Shown here in pieces: positions 1 to 5,589 of a DNA stretch of 8,416 nt. The stretch is from Thermoplasmatales archaeon (lineage in GTDB: Archaea; Thermoplasmatota; JASEFT01; JAUWIS01), in the NCBI GenBank assembly GCA_030019485.1, contig JASEEW010000076.1:1-8416 (forward strand), written 5' to 3'. Positions within the stretch are counted from its first letter, which is position 1, and each line of letters starts with the position of its first letter. Made by a program: the position numbers and the translations under genes. Below the pieces are notes generated by a model. That model saw only the letters and a program-made list of their open reading frames with translations, searched no databases and was not told the origin of the DNA.

Positions 1-49
1 ATGACAGGAGCATTGAAAGATTTGTAAATTTACACAGGTAACGTATAAA

Positions 50-120
50 AAAATGCAAAGTGAAAAGTGTAAAATGCAAAATTTGTGTTTTTCATTTTTC
101 CTTCTTCATTTTTCATTATA
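50..120. repeat. Degenerate A-rich/T-rich inverted repeat
   Basis: The left half consists of imperfect AAAATGCAAAGTG-like units. The right half consists of TTTTTCATTTTTC-like units that are roughly their reverse complement, so the whole could fold into a long imperfect hairpin. No reading frame of note crosses it. It resembles, in design rather than sequence, the hairpin elements between pyrB and pyrI. It lies downstream of the aCPSF1 gene. A run of seven A at 47-53 reads as a U tract on the minus strand and could help end that transcript. Confidence 0.4.
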
Positions 121-211
121 TTTTCATACATTATTTCACTCTAAAAATCTTGCAGATGCATATTGACTTTCCCCCCCTTGCTGGACATATAACATTTATC
201 TTAACTGGATA

Positions 212-292
212 GTTTCAGGTTCGCAGGAATGGTTTACATTCCTGCTCTCTTGAAACCATAATTTTGTTTATCTTAGTCTTATGGTTTCAAGA
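212..292 (-). other. Overlapping stem-loops at the 3' end of the aCPSF1 transcript
   Basis: Two foldings share one arm. A perfect 14-bp inverted repeat pairs 279-292, inside the last codons of the gene, with 248-261, leaving a 17-nt loop over the stop codon. Alternatively 223-230 pairs perfectly with 238-245 (GCAGGAAT/ATTCCTGC), extended by GTTTCA at 212-217 with TGAAAC at 251-256. The segment 250-256 cannot take part in both at once. Protection of the transcript end or a role in termination is inference. Confidence 0.5.
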
Positions 293-2178
293 TTAAGTGG
301 TGCCTTCGTCTCCAAACCATATTTTTTATGCAGTGTGGATGCAAGATCAATGCATTTTAGGTTTTCACCATGAACAGTGATTACCCTTTCAACCCTGGGC
401 TCCATGTGATATATGTAGTTCAGAAGCTGACGCCTGTCAGAATGCCCTGAGAAGCCGTCAACTGTTTCCATGTTCATTTTCACGCTTACTGCAATTGTTT
501 TTCCCTTTTCTGAAAACTGCAGTTCCTCCAGCCCGTTCTGAAGCCTTCTTCCAAGGGTTCCCTCTGCCTGGTAACCAACAAATACCAATGTGTTTTTTTG
601 GTCTGAAACCCAGGCTTTTATGTACTCCATCACAGGGCCGCCGTTCAGCATCCCTGCTGTTGCCAGAACAATGCAGGGTTCAGGGTCTGATAAAATCTTT
701 TTTCTCATCTCAGAACTATCCACCCTATTAAATACCTCTGATAAAAATGGGTTTTCATTTTTCTGGAATATCATATTTCTGAGATACGTATTTAGATATT
801 CAGGGTAGGCGGTGTGTATCGCTGTTGCCTCCCATATCATGCCATCCAAATAAATTGGAGTCTCAGGGATTTCACCTGACCTGATAAGACGCTCTAGTAC
901 TATCATCACCTCCTGGGACCGACCGACAGCAAACACTGGTATGACCACATTTCCTTTTTTTGAAAGTGTTCTCTGAACAATATCCTTCAGCTGGTCAGAT
1001 GCCTCAATCCTTGAAGGCTGGAAATCCTGATATCCCCCATATGTGGATTCCATGACCAGTGTTTCAATTCTCGGGAATTTGTTCATTGCAGGGTTGAACA
1101 GCCATGTTTTCTCATATTTTATGTCACCTGTGAATGCAACATTATGCAAACCATCACCTATATGAAAATGCGCGATCGAGCTGCCAAGTATATGACCAGC
1201 ATTGTGTAATGTTAACCTAACATCTGGTGAAATATCTGTTGTGTCACCATACCTTAACGGGATGCAGTGCTTTACAGTTTCTCTGATATACAGCGACTCA
1301 TACGGTATTTTTTTCCCGTCAGCCGTAGCCACTTTTAAGTAATCAAGCTGGAGTAAACTCATTAAATCCCTTGTTGGCAGGGTGCAGTAAACAGGACCAT
1401 CATAACCATATTTGTAAAGCAGGGGAACAAGCCCGCAGTGGTCAAGGTGCGCATGCGTAACAACAACAGCATCAATACTTTCAAGGGGTAGCACCTCAGG
1501 GAGGTTAATATATGGGAAGTTTTCATTGCCTACATTTATTCCGCAGTCAACCAATATTTTGCTGTTCCTTGTTGTAAGCAGGGAGGAGCTTCTGCCAACC
1601 TCTCTGAAACCGCCGAGTGCAGTTATCCTCACCCAGTTCTCGTTTTCACCTATTTCCCTGTGAATTTTTCTTCCAATTTTTCTTAGCAGTGCTTTTCTGT
1701 CTTTTGCAAGGGTTTTGCTTCTCATATATCTTCTTATATCTTTAACAGTCTTGGATGGGATTGGGGGCGTTCTCACAACCCTTGGAGCCCAACCTATGTG
1801 CTTTTTAATATCATTCAATATGACACCATATTTGCCGATAGCCAGTCCTGGTGCCATCGCCTCAATTGTAGCCTCCCCTGCATCTACGTCAAAGAAAACA
1901 TCTGTCAGACCAGCCTCATCCGGTATTATCTTTTCGATTTCCGCCTTTGCCTCATCGATATCCATTAAGATGCTCGGGTCTGGTCTGATCGCAATCCTTT
2001 TTCTTAACGTCTGAGCAAGCTGCCTGACTATGTCACTGTTCTCAGCAAACTCTTCAATCTGCTTCGTGTATATAATCAGGAGCGGGCCTTCAAACTCAAT
2101 GTTTATTATCTCTATTGTTTTAGGCACAATCCCCTTTACAGTCTCCCTTATTCTGTCAAGAACATCTTCTATGCCCAT
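268..2178 (-). CDS. Archaeal KH-domain/beta-CASP ribonuclease (aCPSF1 family)
   Basis: This 636-aa protein is a cytosolic metallo-ribonuclease of the archaeal CPSF73-like family. Members cleave RNA at U-rich sites and act in transcription termination and 3'-end formation. The N-terminal ~150 residues are the archaeal KH-type region, with a GKYG loop at 115-118. The metallo-beta-lactamase core follows, with HAHLDH at 242-247, His329 in AGH and Asp352 in GD. The beta-CASP part carries motif A Glu377 (MEST), motif B His579 (SGHSD) and motif C His603 (TVHGE), so all expected metal ligands are present and the length is typical. The start is supported by GGGAG a few bases upstream of ATG. It lies downstream of psmB on the same strand, a neighbourhood I recall from several euryarchaea. 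A TATA-like sequence about 40 bp upstream could give it its own promoter. Confidence 0.96.
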   Translation of the reverse strand: MGIEDVLDRIRETVKGIVPKTIEIINIEFEGPLLIIYTKQIEEFAENSDIVRQLAQTLRKRIAIRPDPSILMDIDEAKAEIEKIIPDEAGLTDVFFDVDAGEATIEAMAPGLAIGKYGVILNDIKKHIGWAPRVVRTPPIPSKTVKDIRRYMRSKTLAKDRKALLRKIGRKIHREIGENENWVRITALGGFREVGRSSSLLTTRNSKILVDCGINVGNENFPYINLPEVLPLESIDAVVVTHAHLDHCGLVPLLYKYGYDGPVYCTLPTRDLMSLLQLDYLKVATADGKKIPYESLYIRETVKHCIPLRYGDTTDISPDVRLTLHNAGHILGSSIAHFHIGDGLHNVAFTGDIKYEKTWLFNPAMNKFPRIETLVMESTYGGYQDFQPSRIEASDQLKDIVQRTLSKKGNVVIPVFAVGRSQEVMIVLERLIRSGEIPETPIYLDGMIWEATAIHTAYPEYLNTYLRNMIFQKNENPFLSEVFNRVDSSEMRKKILSDPEPCIVLATAGMLNGGPVMEYIKAWVSDQKNTLVFVGYQAEGTLGRRLQNGLEELQFSEKGKTIAVSVKMNMETVDGFSGHSDRRQLLNYIYHMEPRVERVITVHGENLKCIDLASTLHKKYGLETKAPLNLETIRLR

Positions 2179-2209
2179 TTATCTCCCTTCTTTTTAGTTG
2201 GAACAATGA

Positions 2210-2223
2210 TGAAAGTTATATAC
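2210..2223. promoter_or_regulatory. TATA box, possibly bidirectional
   Basis: On the plus strand TGAAAGTTATATA resembles an archaeal BRE followed by a TATA box. Initiation about 25 bp downstream would fall near 2246, where the folded element begins. On the minus strand TATATAAC lies about 40 bp upstream of the aCPSF1 start, which would leave a short leader containing GGGAG. The purine-rich BRE-like flank favours the plus direction. This is pattern matching only. Confidence 0.4.
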
Positions 2224-2245
2224 ATCAGTATTTCAAATTATTTTA

Positions 2246-2345
2246 CAAATTTGAACTTTCGAGAAAGCCCGACGTGAACGTTGGGATGAATCGAAAGATA
2301 TATCGGAGTTCAAATTTGGAAACGCACGGAACCTTAGTTCCGTGC
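2246..2345 (+). ncRNA. Candidate structured RNA, two stem-loop domains, no known family recognised
   Basis: Domain 1: 2246-2257 pairs perfectly over 12 bp with 2307-2318. Inside it CTTTCGA (2256-2262) pairs with TCGAAAG (2291-2297), sharing two bases with the outer stem. Then CCCGACG (2268-2274) pairs with CGTTGGG (2279-2285) across a TGAA tetraloop. Domain 2: GCACGGAAC (2324-2332) pairs perfectly with GTTCCGTGC (2337-2345) across CTTA. The inner stem has one G-U wobble on the plus strand that becomes an A-C mismatch on the minus strand. The 5/5 internal loop (GAAAG/ATGAA) is purine-rich, with possible G-A pairs, only on the plus strand. A BRE/TATA-like sequence lies about 25 bp upstream and a U-rich tract downstream. 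It could instead be the psmB 3' untranslated region or a palindromic repeat. Confidence 0.45.
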
Positions 2346-2367
2346 AGTTTACATTAGAATAAAAAGA

Positions 2368-3000
2368 TCAGGATAAGCCCATCTTTTCTTTTCTTTTTTT
2401 GATTTCCTCATCTGTTAATTCTTTGTAGCCTTTCTTTGTTATAACAGCAATGTCTATGCCGTCACCACACGCAGCATCCCTTCTCATAGCCATTGTCAGT
2501 GCCCTGACGGCCAAGTCAACCCCGTCACTGGCTGTTATGTCATCTTTGTACTGGTCCTCCAACACACCATAAGCATAGGGTGAGCCTGAACCTGTTACTA
2601 CATATTTGTCAGGTATTGCCCCGCCTGCCGCATCAAGTGAATATACATGACTCCCTTCAAGGTCAACACCGCATATCAGGAGCTGAACCCAGTATGGGAA
2701 ATACCTGTTGCCGCTGAGTATGTTTGCCATGAGTGTTGATGCGGCCTTAACAGTCATTGGGCTGCCTTTTCTCATCTTATACAGTGATGCCTCCACAGTC
2801 AGCCATCTTACAAGTGTTTGCGCATCCCCGACAAGCCCTGCAGTTGTCAGGCACAGGTTATCATCTATTTTGAACATTTTCTTTGTAACTTTATGTGCTA
2901 TCATTGTGCCCATCGTCGCCCTTCTCTCTGTACCTGCTACCACACCATCCGTACAAACCATTGCAAGTGTTGTTGTACCTGTTTTTGTTTCTTCTGCCAT
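2368..3000 (-). CDS. psmB: Archaeal proteasome beta subunit
   Basis: This is the catalytic subunit of the 20S proteasome, a Thr protease made as a precursor and self-cleaved at a Gly-Thr bond. From the ATG at 3000 the protein has 210 residues, with propeptide MAEETKTG and mature start TTTLAM. In mature numbering Thr1, Glu17 (TERR) and Lys33 are present. The GSGSP segment and RRD (Asp167, equivalent to Asp166) are also there. The position equivalent to Ser169 is Cys (RRDAACGDG). The C-terminal tail is Lys/Glu-rich. A GTG nine bases upstream (3009) would add three residues. I prefer ATG because GTGAT just before it matches the archaeal Shine-Dalgarno core. The gene is divergent from atpD and followed by aCPSF1 on the same strand. 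A TCTTTTTATT run right after the stop could cause partial termination. Confidence 0.96.
   Translation of the reverse strand: MAEETKTGTTTLAMVCTDGVVAGTERRATMGTMIAHKVTKKMFKIDDNLCLTTAGLVGDAQTLVRWLTVEASLYKMRKGSPMTVKAASTLMANILSGNRYFPYWVQLLICGVDLEGSHVYSLDAAGGAIPDKYVVTGSGSPYAYGVLEDQYKDDITASDGVDLAVRALTMAMRRDAACGDGIDIAVITKKGYKELTDEEIKKRKEKMGLS
2382..2405 (+). terminator. U-rich tract, possible terminator of the plus-strand RNA
   Basis: TCTTTTCTTTTCTTTTTTT followed by GATTT is the kind of U-rich run at which archaeal RNA polymerase terminates, here on the plus strand just past the folded element. It also encodes the Lys-rich C-terminus of the proteasome subunit on the other strand, so its T-richness may be incidental. 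Confidence 0.25.
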
Positions 3001-3009
3001 AAGTATCAC

Positions 3010-3099
3010 AAAATACAGACTGTAATAGAATTAGGGGTATTTAATGTTTGTTATAAATTAGGAAAACATATTAAAACATTAAATAATATTATAGGGTTG
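3010..3099. promoter_or_regulatory. Divergent promoter region of psmB and atpD
   Basis: This 90-bp A/T-rich spacer must hold both promoters. TTATAAATTA at 3051-3060 is TATA-like in both directions and sits about 40-50 bp from each start codon. A perfect 12-bp inverted repeat (AAACATTAAATA, plus strand 3074-3085 and minus strand 3049-3038) flanks it with a 24-bp spacer. The minus-strand copy could itself be a BRE/TATA element giving a short psmB leader. Neither transcription start is known. Confidence 0.5.
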
Positions 3100-3729
3100 A
3101 TGCCTGAAGAAATTCTTGAAACAGCAAAACCAACAAGGATGGAGCTTCTTGCCTTAAGAAAAAAGAAAACACTGGCAGAAAAAGGCCATAAACTTTTGAC
3201 TGAAAAAAGGGATGCGCTGATCAGCAGATTTTTTGATATAATTAAACAGAGGAATGAACTGAGAAGGGGACTGAATCTTTCAATCAGCGGCGCATTTTCA
3301 TCATTAATTGACACTGAGATGCTTATGGGACAAAACAGGATTGAGAACATGTCGTATGCCATACCAGATGTTGGGGAAATACAGACAGGCATGGTAAATA
3401 TTATGGGTGTGCATGTACCACTGATAAATTCAAAAATAGAAGAGAGAAAACAAAATTACTCATATATTGAGACAAACGCAAAATTTGATGAGGCTGTGGA
3501 AAAATTTAGAGATGTGCTGTGCAAGGTGCTGAGGGTTGCGGAGGTGGAGGGCTCTATTGAAAGACTGGCTTTTGAGATTGAGAAAACAAAAAGGAGGGTA
3601 AATGCATTGGAACACATATTTATCCCAAGACTAAAAGCAACAGTCAAATACATTGAGATGTCCCTGGAAGAAAGGGAGAGGGAGGACTTCTTCAGAAGAA
3701 AAAGGATTAAGGCAGTGATTCAAAAATGA
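3100..3729 (+). CDS. atpD: A/V-type ATP synthase subunit D
   Basis: Subunit D is the central rotor shaft of the archaeal A1Ao ATP synthase and links the catalytic A3B3 head to the membrane ring. The 209-aa product has the family hallmark near its start, KPTRMELLALRKK, followed by LAEKGHKLLTEKRDALI. It is rich in long charged helices, as expected of the coiled-coil shaft, and ends in the usual basic tail (EDFFRRKRIKAVIQK). The frame is open far upstream of 3100 but there it overlaps psmB antisense and is unlike the family. The ATG at 3100 gives a normal N-terminus. No strong ribosome binding site is seen (GGGTTG only). It stands alone: no other ATP synthase subunit lies in the window, although D usually follows A and B in one operon. 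Its stop overlaps the next start as ATGA. Confidence 0.95.
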   Translation: MPEEILETAKPTRMELLALRKKKTLAEKGHKLLTEKRDALISRFFDIIKQRNELRRGLNLSISGAFSSLIDTEMLMGQNRIENMSYAIPDVGEIQTGMVNIMGVHVPLINSKIEERKQNYSYIETNAKFDEAVEKFRDVLCKVLRVAEVEGSIERLAFEIEKTKRRVNALEHIFIPRLKATVKYIEMSLEEREREDFFRRKRIKAVIQK

Positions 3730-3872
3730 AAGAGATTGAGAGGGTGTTTGATACACCAGAAAAGAAAGCAAAGGTGTACCTGTTTTTCACATTTGTCAGA
3801 TTGATATGGCCAATATGGATTATCCTGGGAGTAATACTGTTTTTTATTCTGCTGGCATTAGAGAAGACTTAA
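3726..3872 (+). CDS. Small membrane protein of unknown function, coupled to atpD
   Basis: This 48-aa reading frame starts at an ATG sharing ATGA with the atpD stop, so translation is probably coupled. GTGAT, six bases before the start, could act as a binding site. Residues 1-17 are charged and likely cytosolic. Residues 18-44 are strongly hydrophobic with two Trp (a single long membrane span or a tight hairpin), and the end is LEKT. I do not recognise a family. Some methanogen ATP synthase operons end with a small gene after subunit D (ahaG in Methanosarcina, from memory). The position is similar, but homology cannot be judged here. Overlap, spacing and the clear amphipathic layout argue that it is real. 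Confidence 0.65.
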   Translation: MKEIERVFDTPEKKAKVYLFFTFVRLIWPIWIILGVILFFILLALEKT

Positions 3873-3906
3873 AATATGTTAAAACCATGTCAGTATGGGG
3901 ATTTGA

Positions 3907-4842
3907 ATGAAACAGGGTTTTGATGGCAGGGACATAATTTCAATAAAAGACCTGACCAAAGCAGATATTGAACACATAATAAATGTATCCAAGGAGATGC
4001 TGCCTATAGCAAGGGGTGAAAAAAAAAGTGGTCTTCTGAATGGAAAAATCTTGGCAACATTGTTTTTTGAGCCGAGTACAAGAACAAGGTTATCTTTTGA
4101 ATCAGCGATGAACAGACTGGGAGGAAACGTTGTAGGGTTTGCAACATCAAAAGCCACATCAGCAGAAAAAGGGGAAACACTCGCGGACACAATAAAAATG
4201 GCAGACGCATATTCAGATGTCATAGTGCTGCGTCATCCTAATGAGGGGGCCGCACGTCTCGCATCAGGTTTTTCCTCAAAACCGGTAATCAATGCTGGTG
4301 ATGGTGCTGGTCAGCATCCGACACAAACACTTCTTGATTTGTTCACAGTAAAAACAGAGAAAAAAAGAATCAAGGGCAACAACATTGTTCTTGTCGGCGA
4401 CCTGAAATATGGCAGGACTGTGCATTCTTTGACTTATGCGCTTGCAATGTTCAATGCAACACTGACATTTGTTGCGCCTGAAACACTTCAGATGCCGAAA
4501 GAGATACTCTCACATCTAAAGGAAAAAGGAATAGAATTCAGGCAGAGCAGCTCCCTTGAAAATGTGATACCGGATGCGGATGTACTTTATGTTACAAGGA
4601 TACAGAAAGAAAGATTCCCTGACCCTGAAGAATATGCAAAAGTTGCTGGAACATACAGAGTAGATCTGGGGATGCTTTCAAAAGCAAAAAAGGACATGAT
4701 AATAATGCATCCTTTACCAAGGGTTGATGAGATCGCACCAGAGGTTGATAAAACAAGGCATGCATTATATTTTAAACAAGCATTCAACGGCGTACCGGTC
4801 AGAATGGCGTTGCTCAGTTTGGTTCTGGGGACGGTTAAATGA
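3907..4842 (+). CDS. pyrB: Aspartate carbamoyltransferase, catalytic subunit
   Basis: PyrB joins carbamoyl phosphate and aspartate to N-carbamoyl-aspartate, the committed step of pyrimidine synthesis, in the cytosol. The 311-aa length is typical. Carbamoyl-phosphate binding motif STRTR is at 57-61 within FFEPSTRTRLSFE. The mobile loop with Ser85 and Lys88 lies in SAEKGETL. HPTQ is at 137-140, the aspartate-domain segment VGDLKYGRTVHS at 163-174, and HPLPRVDEI at 268-276. All key residues are present. Thirty-four bases separate it from the small membrane ORF, with GGGGAT before the ATG as a weak binding site, so it may be cotranscribed with atpD. pyrI follows on the same strand, 270 bp away. 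In most genomes the pair is nearly contiguous. Here two palindromic elements lie between them. Confidence 0.97.
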   Translation: MKQGFDGRDIISIKDLTKADIEHIINVSKEMLPIARGEKKSGLLNGKILATLFFEPSTRTRLSFESAMNRLGGNVVGFATSKATSAEKGETLADTIKMADAYSDVIVLRHPNEGAARLASGFSSKPVINAGDGAGQHPTQTLLDLFTVKTEKKRIKGNNIVLVGDLKYGRTVHSLTYALAMFNATLTFVAPETLQMPKEILSHLKEKGIEFRQSSSLENVIPDADVLYVTRIQKERFPDPEEYAKVAGTYRVDLGMLSKAKKDMIIMHPLPRVDEIAPEVDKTRHALYFKQAFNGVPVRMALLSLVLGTVK

Positions 4843-4844
4843 GA

Positions 4845-4912
4845 GTAGTTAGAAGTCAGAAGTTAGAAGATAGGGGAATACTCTCCCCTAACTCCTATAT
4901 TCTAACTCCTAA
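4845..4912. repeat. Palindromic repeat element between pyrB and pyrI (first copy)
   Basis: The left half carries degenerate AGTTAGAAGTC units and the right half CTAACTCCTA units, giving an imperfect hairpin. At its tip TAGGGGA (4871-4877) pairs with TCCCCTA (4884-4890). The outer ends GTAGTTAGAA and TTCTAACTCC pair at nine of ten positions. It starts immediately after the pyrB stop. It belongs to the same sequence type as the larger element that follows and would form a stem-loop in the pyrBI transcript. Confidence 0.6.
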
Positions 4913-5116
4913 TATGGGGGTGAGAAAATGATACAAGGAGTTAGCAGTCAGGGGTCAGGGATTAGGGGCGTTCAAGTAGCCAGTAGTCAGAAGTTAGGGA
5001 TTAAGGGGAAGAAGCAAAGTACTCTCCCTAGTCCCTATCTACTAACCCCTAACTCCTTGCTTTCCCTAGCCCCTAACTACTTGTCCCTAACTACTTGTAT
5101 GGGGGTGAGAAAATGA
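4913..5116. mobile_element. MITE-like palindromic insertion with 19-bp direct repeats
   Basis: An identical 19-bp sequence, TATGGGGGTGAGAAAATGA, occurs at 4913-4931 and 5098-5116. Between the copies lie 166 bp built of TTAGGGG-like units on the left and their complements on the right. The ends ATACAAGGAGTTAG (4931-4944) and CTAACTACTTGTAT (5087-5100) are inverted repeats matching at 13 of 14 positions. No transposase is encoded. The pattern fits a non-autonomous palindromic element that duplicated its target, or a local duplication that later filled with repeats. The duplicated segment contains the pyrI ribosome binding site and ATG. Confidence 0.6.
4928..5116 (+). other. Leader reading frame created by the insertion (62 codons)
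   Basis: The upstream copy of the duplicated segment keeps a good binding site (GGGGGTGAG) five bases before an ATG. The frame crosses the whole palindromic element and stops at TGA 5114-5116, overlapping the pyrI ATG as ATGA. The product is Ser/Leu/Gln-rich low-complexity sequence made by the repeat units, so it is unlikely to be a functional protein. Its translation could nevertheless affect pyrI expression through coupling or by melting the hairpin. Confidence 0.4.
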
Positions 5117-5568
5117 AGGAATTGAAGGTTCAGCCTATTAAAGATGGAACGGTTATAGACCATATAACAGCAGGAAGCGCGCTAAAGGTACTGAACATTC
5201 TTGGAATATCAAAAAACCCTACCGCTACGGTAAGCATATTAATGAATGTAAAAAGTGAAAAAGAAGGAAAAAAGGATATTGTTAAAATAGAAAACAGGGA
5301 ACTGAACCCAAAAGAGGTTGATAAAGTAGCGCTCATAGCATCGAATGCAACAATAAACATTATCAGAAACTACAGCGTCAAACAAAAGCACAAGGTGAGC
5401 TTGCCTGACACTATCAAAGGAATTGTTAGATGCGCAAACCCTAACTGCATCTCAAACCTAAAAGAGCCTGTTGAGCCTGCTTTCAGGGTTGTATCAAAAA
5501 ACCCAATAAAACTCAGATGCTACTACTGTGAAAGGGAAATGGAAGATGTTGCAGGGAACATTATTTAA
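5113..5568 (+). CDS. pyrI: Aspartate carbamoyltransferase, regulatory subunit
   Basis: PyrI binds nucleotide effectors and a structural zinc, and assembles with PyrB trimers into the allosteric enzyme. The protein is 151 aa, normal for the family. The N-terminal nucleotide-binding domain shows VQPIKDGTVIDHI and GSALKVLNILGI. The zinc domain has Cys107, Cys112, Cys136 and Cys139, the exact CX4C-X23-CX2C spacing of the family. The ATG at 5113 follows GGGGGTGAG at good distance. An upstream TTG at 5095 would add six residues from the inserted element and is rejected. Its 5' region is the second copy of a 19-bp repeat, so its original leader may have been displaced. It is convergent with the next gene, 21 bp away; a T-rich stretch at 5579-5588 could end the transcript. 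Confidence 0.96.
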   Translation: MKELKVQPIKDGTVIDHITAGSALKVLNILGISKNPTATVSILMNVKSEKEGKKDIVKIENRELNPKEVDKVALIASNATINIIRNYSVKQKHKVSLPDTIKGIVRCANPNCISNLKEPVEPAFRVVSKNPIKLRCYYCEREMEDVAGNII

Positions 5569-5589
5569 GTTTGTCTGATTTCTTTTCCC

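Noticed and set aside
1..39. Possible 3' end of a plus-strand gene entering from the left edge
   Set aside because: Two frames end early (TAA at 25-27 and at 37-39), each leaving under 13 codons. Nothing decides between them or shows coding.
495..808. Plus-strand reading frames inside the aCPSF1 gene
   Set aside because: They are antisense to a well-conserved coding region and show no recognisable domain or binding site.
2263..2290. Kink-turn or H/ACA guide architecture in the folded element
   Set aside because: GA dinucleotides occur on both strands of the internal loop, but the three-base bulge is not placed as in a kink-turn. The lower loop is one-sided and no ACA box follows the stem directly.
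2206..2320. Box C/D guide RNA
   Set aside because: ATGATGA on the plus strand matches box C, but no CTGA box D follows at a suitable distance.
2818..3099. Long N-terminal extension of atpD
   Set aside because: The frame is open but lies antisense to psmB and across the divergent promoter, is Cys/His-rich and is unlike any subunit D. The ATG at 3100 gives the normal family start.
4928..5116. A real 62-aa protein gene between pyrB and pyrI
   Set aside because: The peptide is only the translation of degenerate repeat units. It is kept as a possible regulatory leader, not as a protein.
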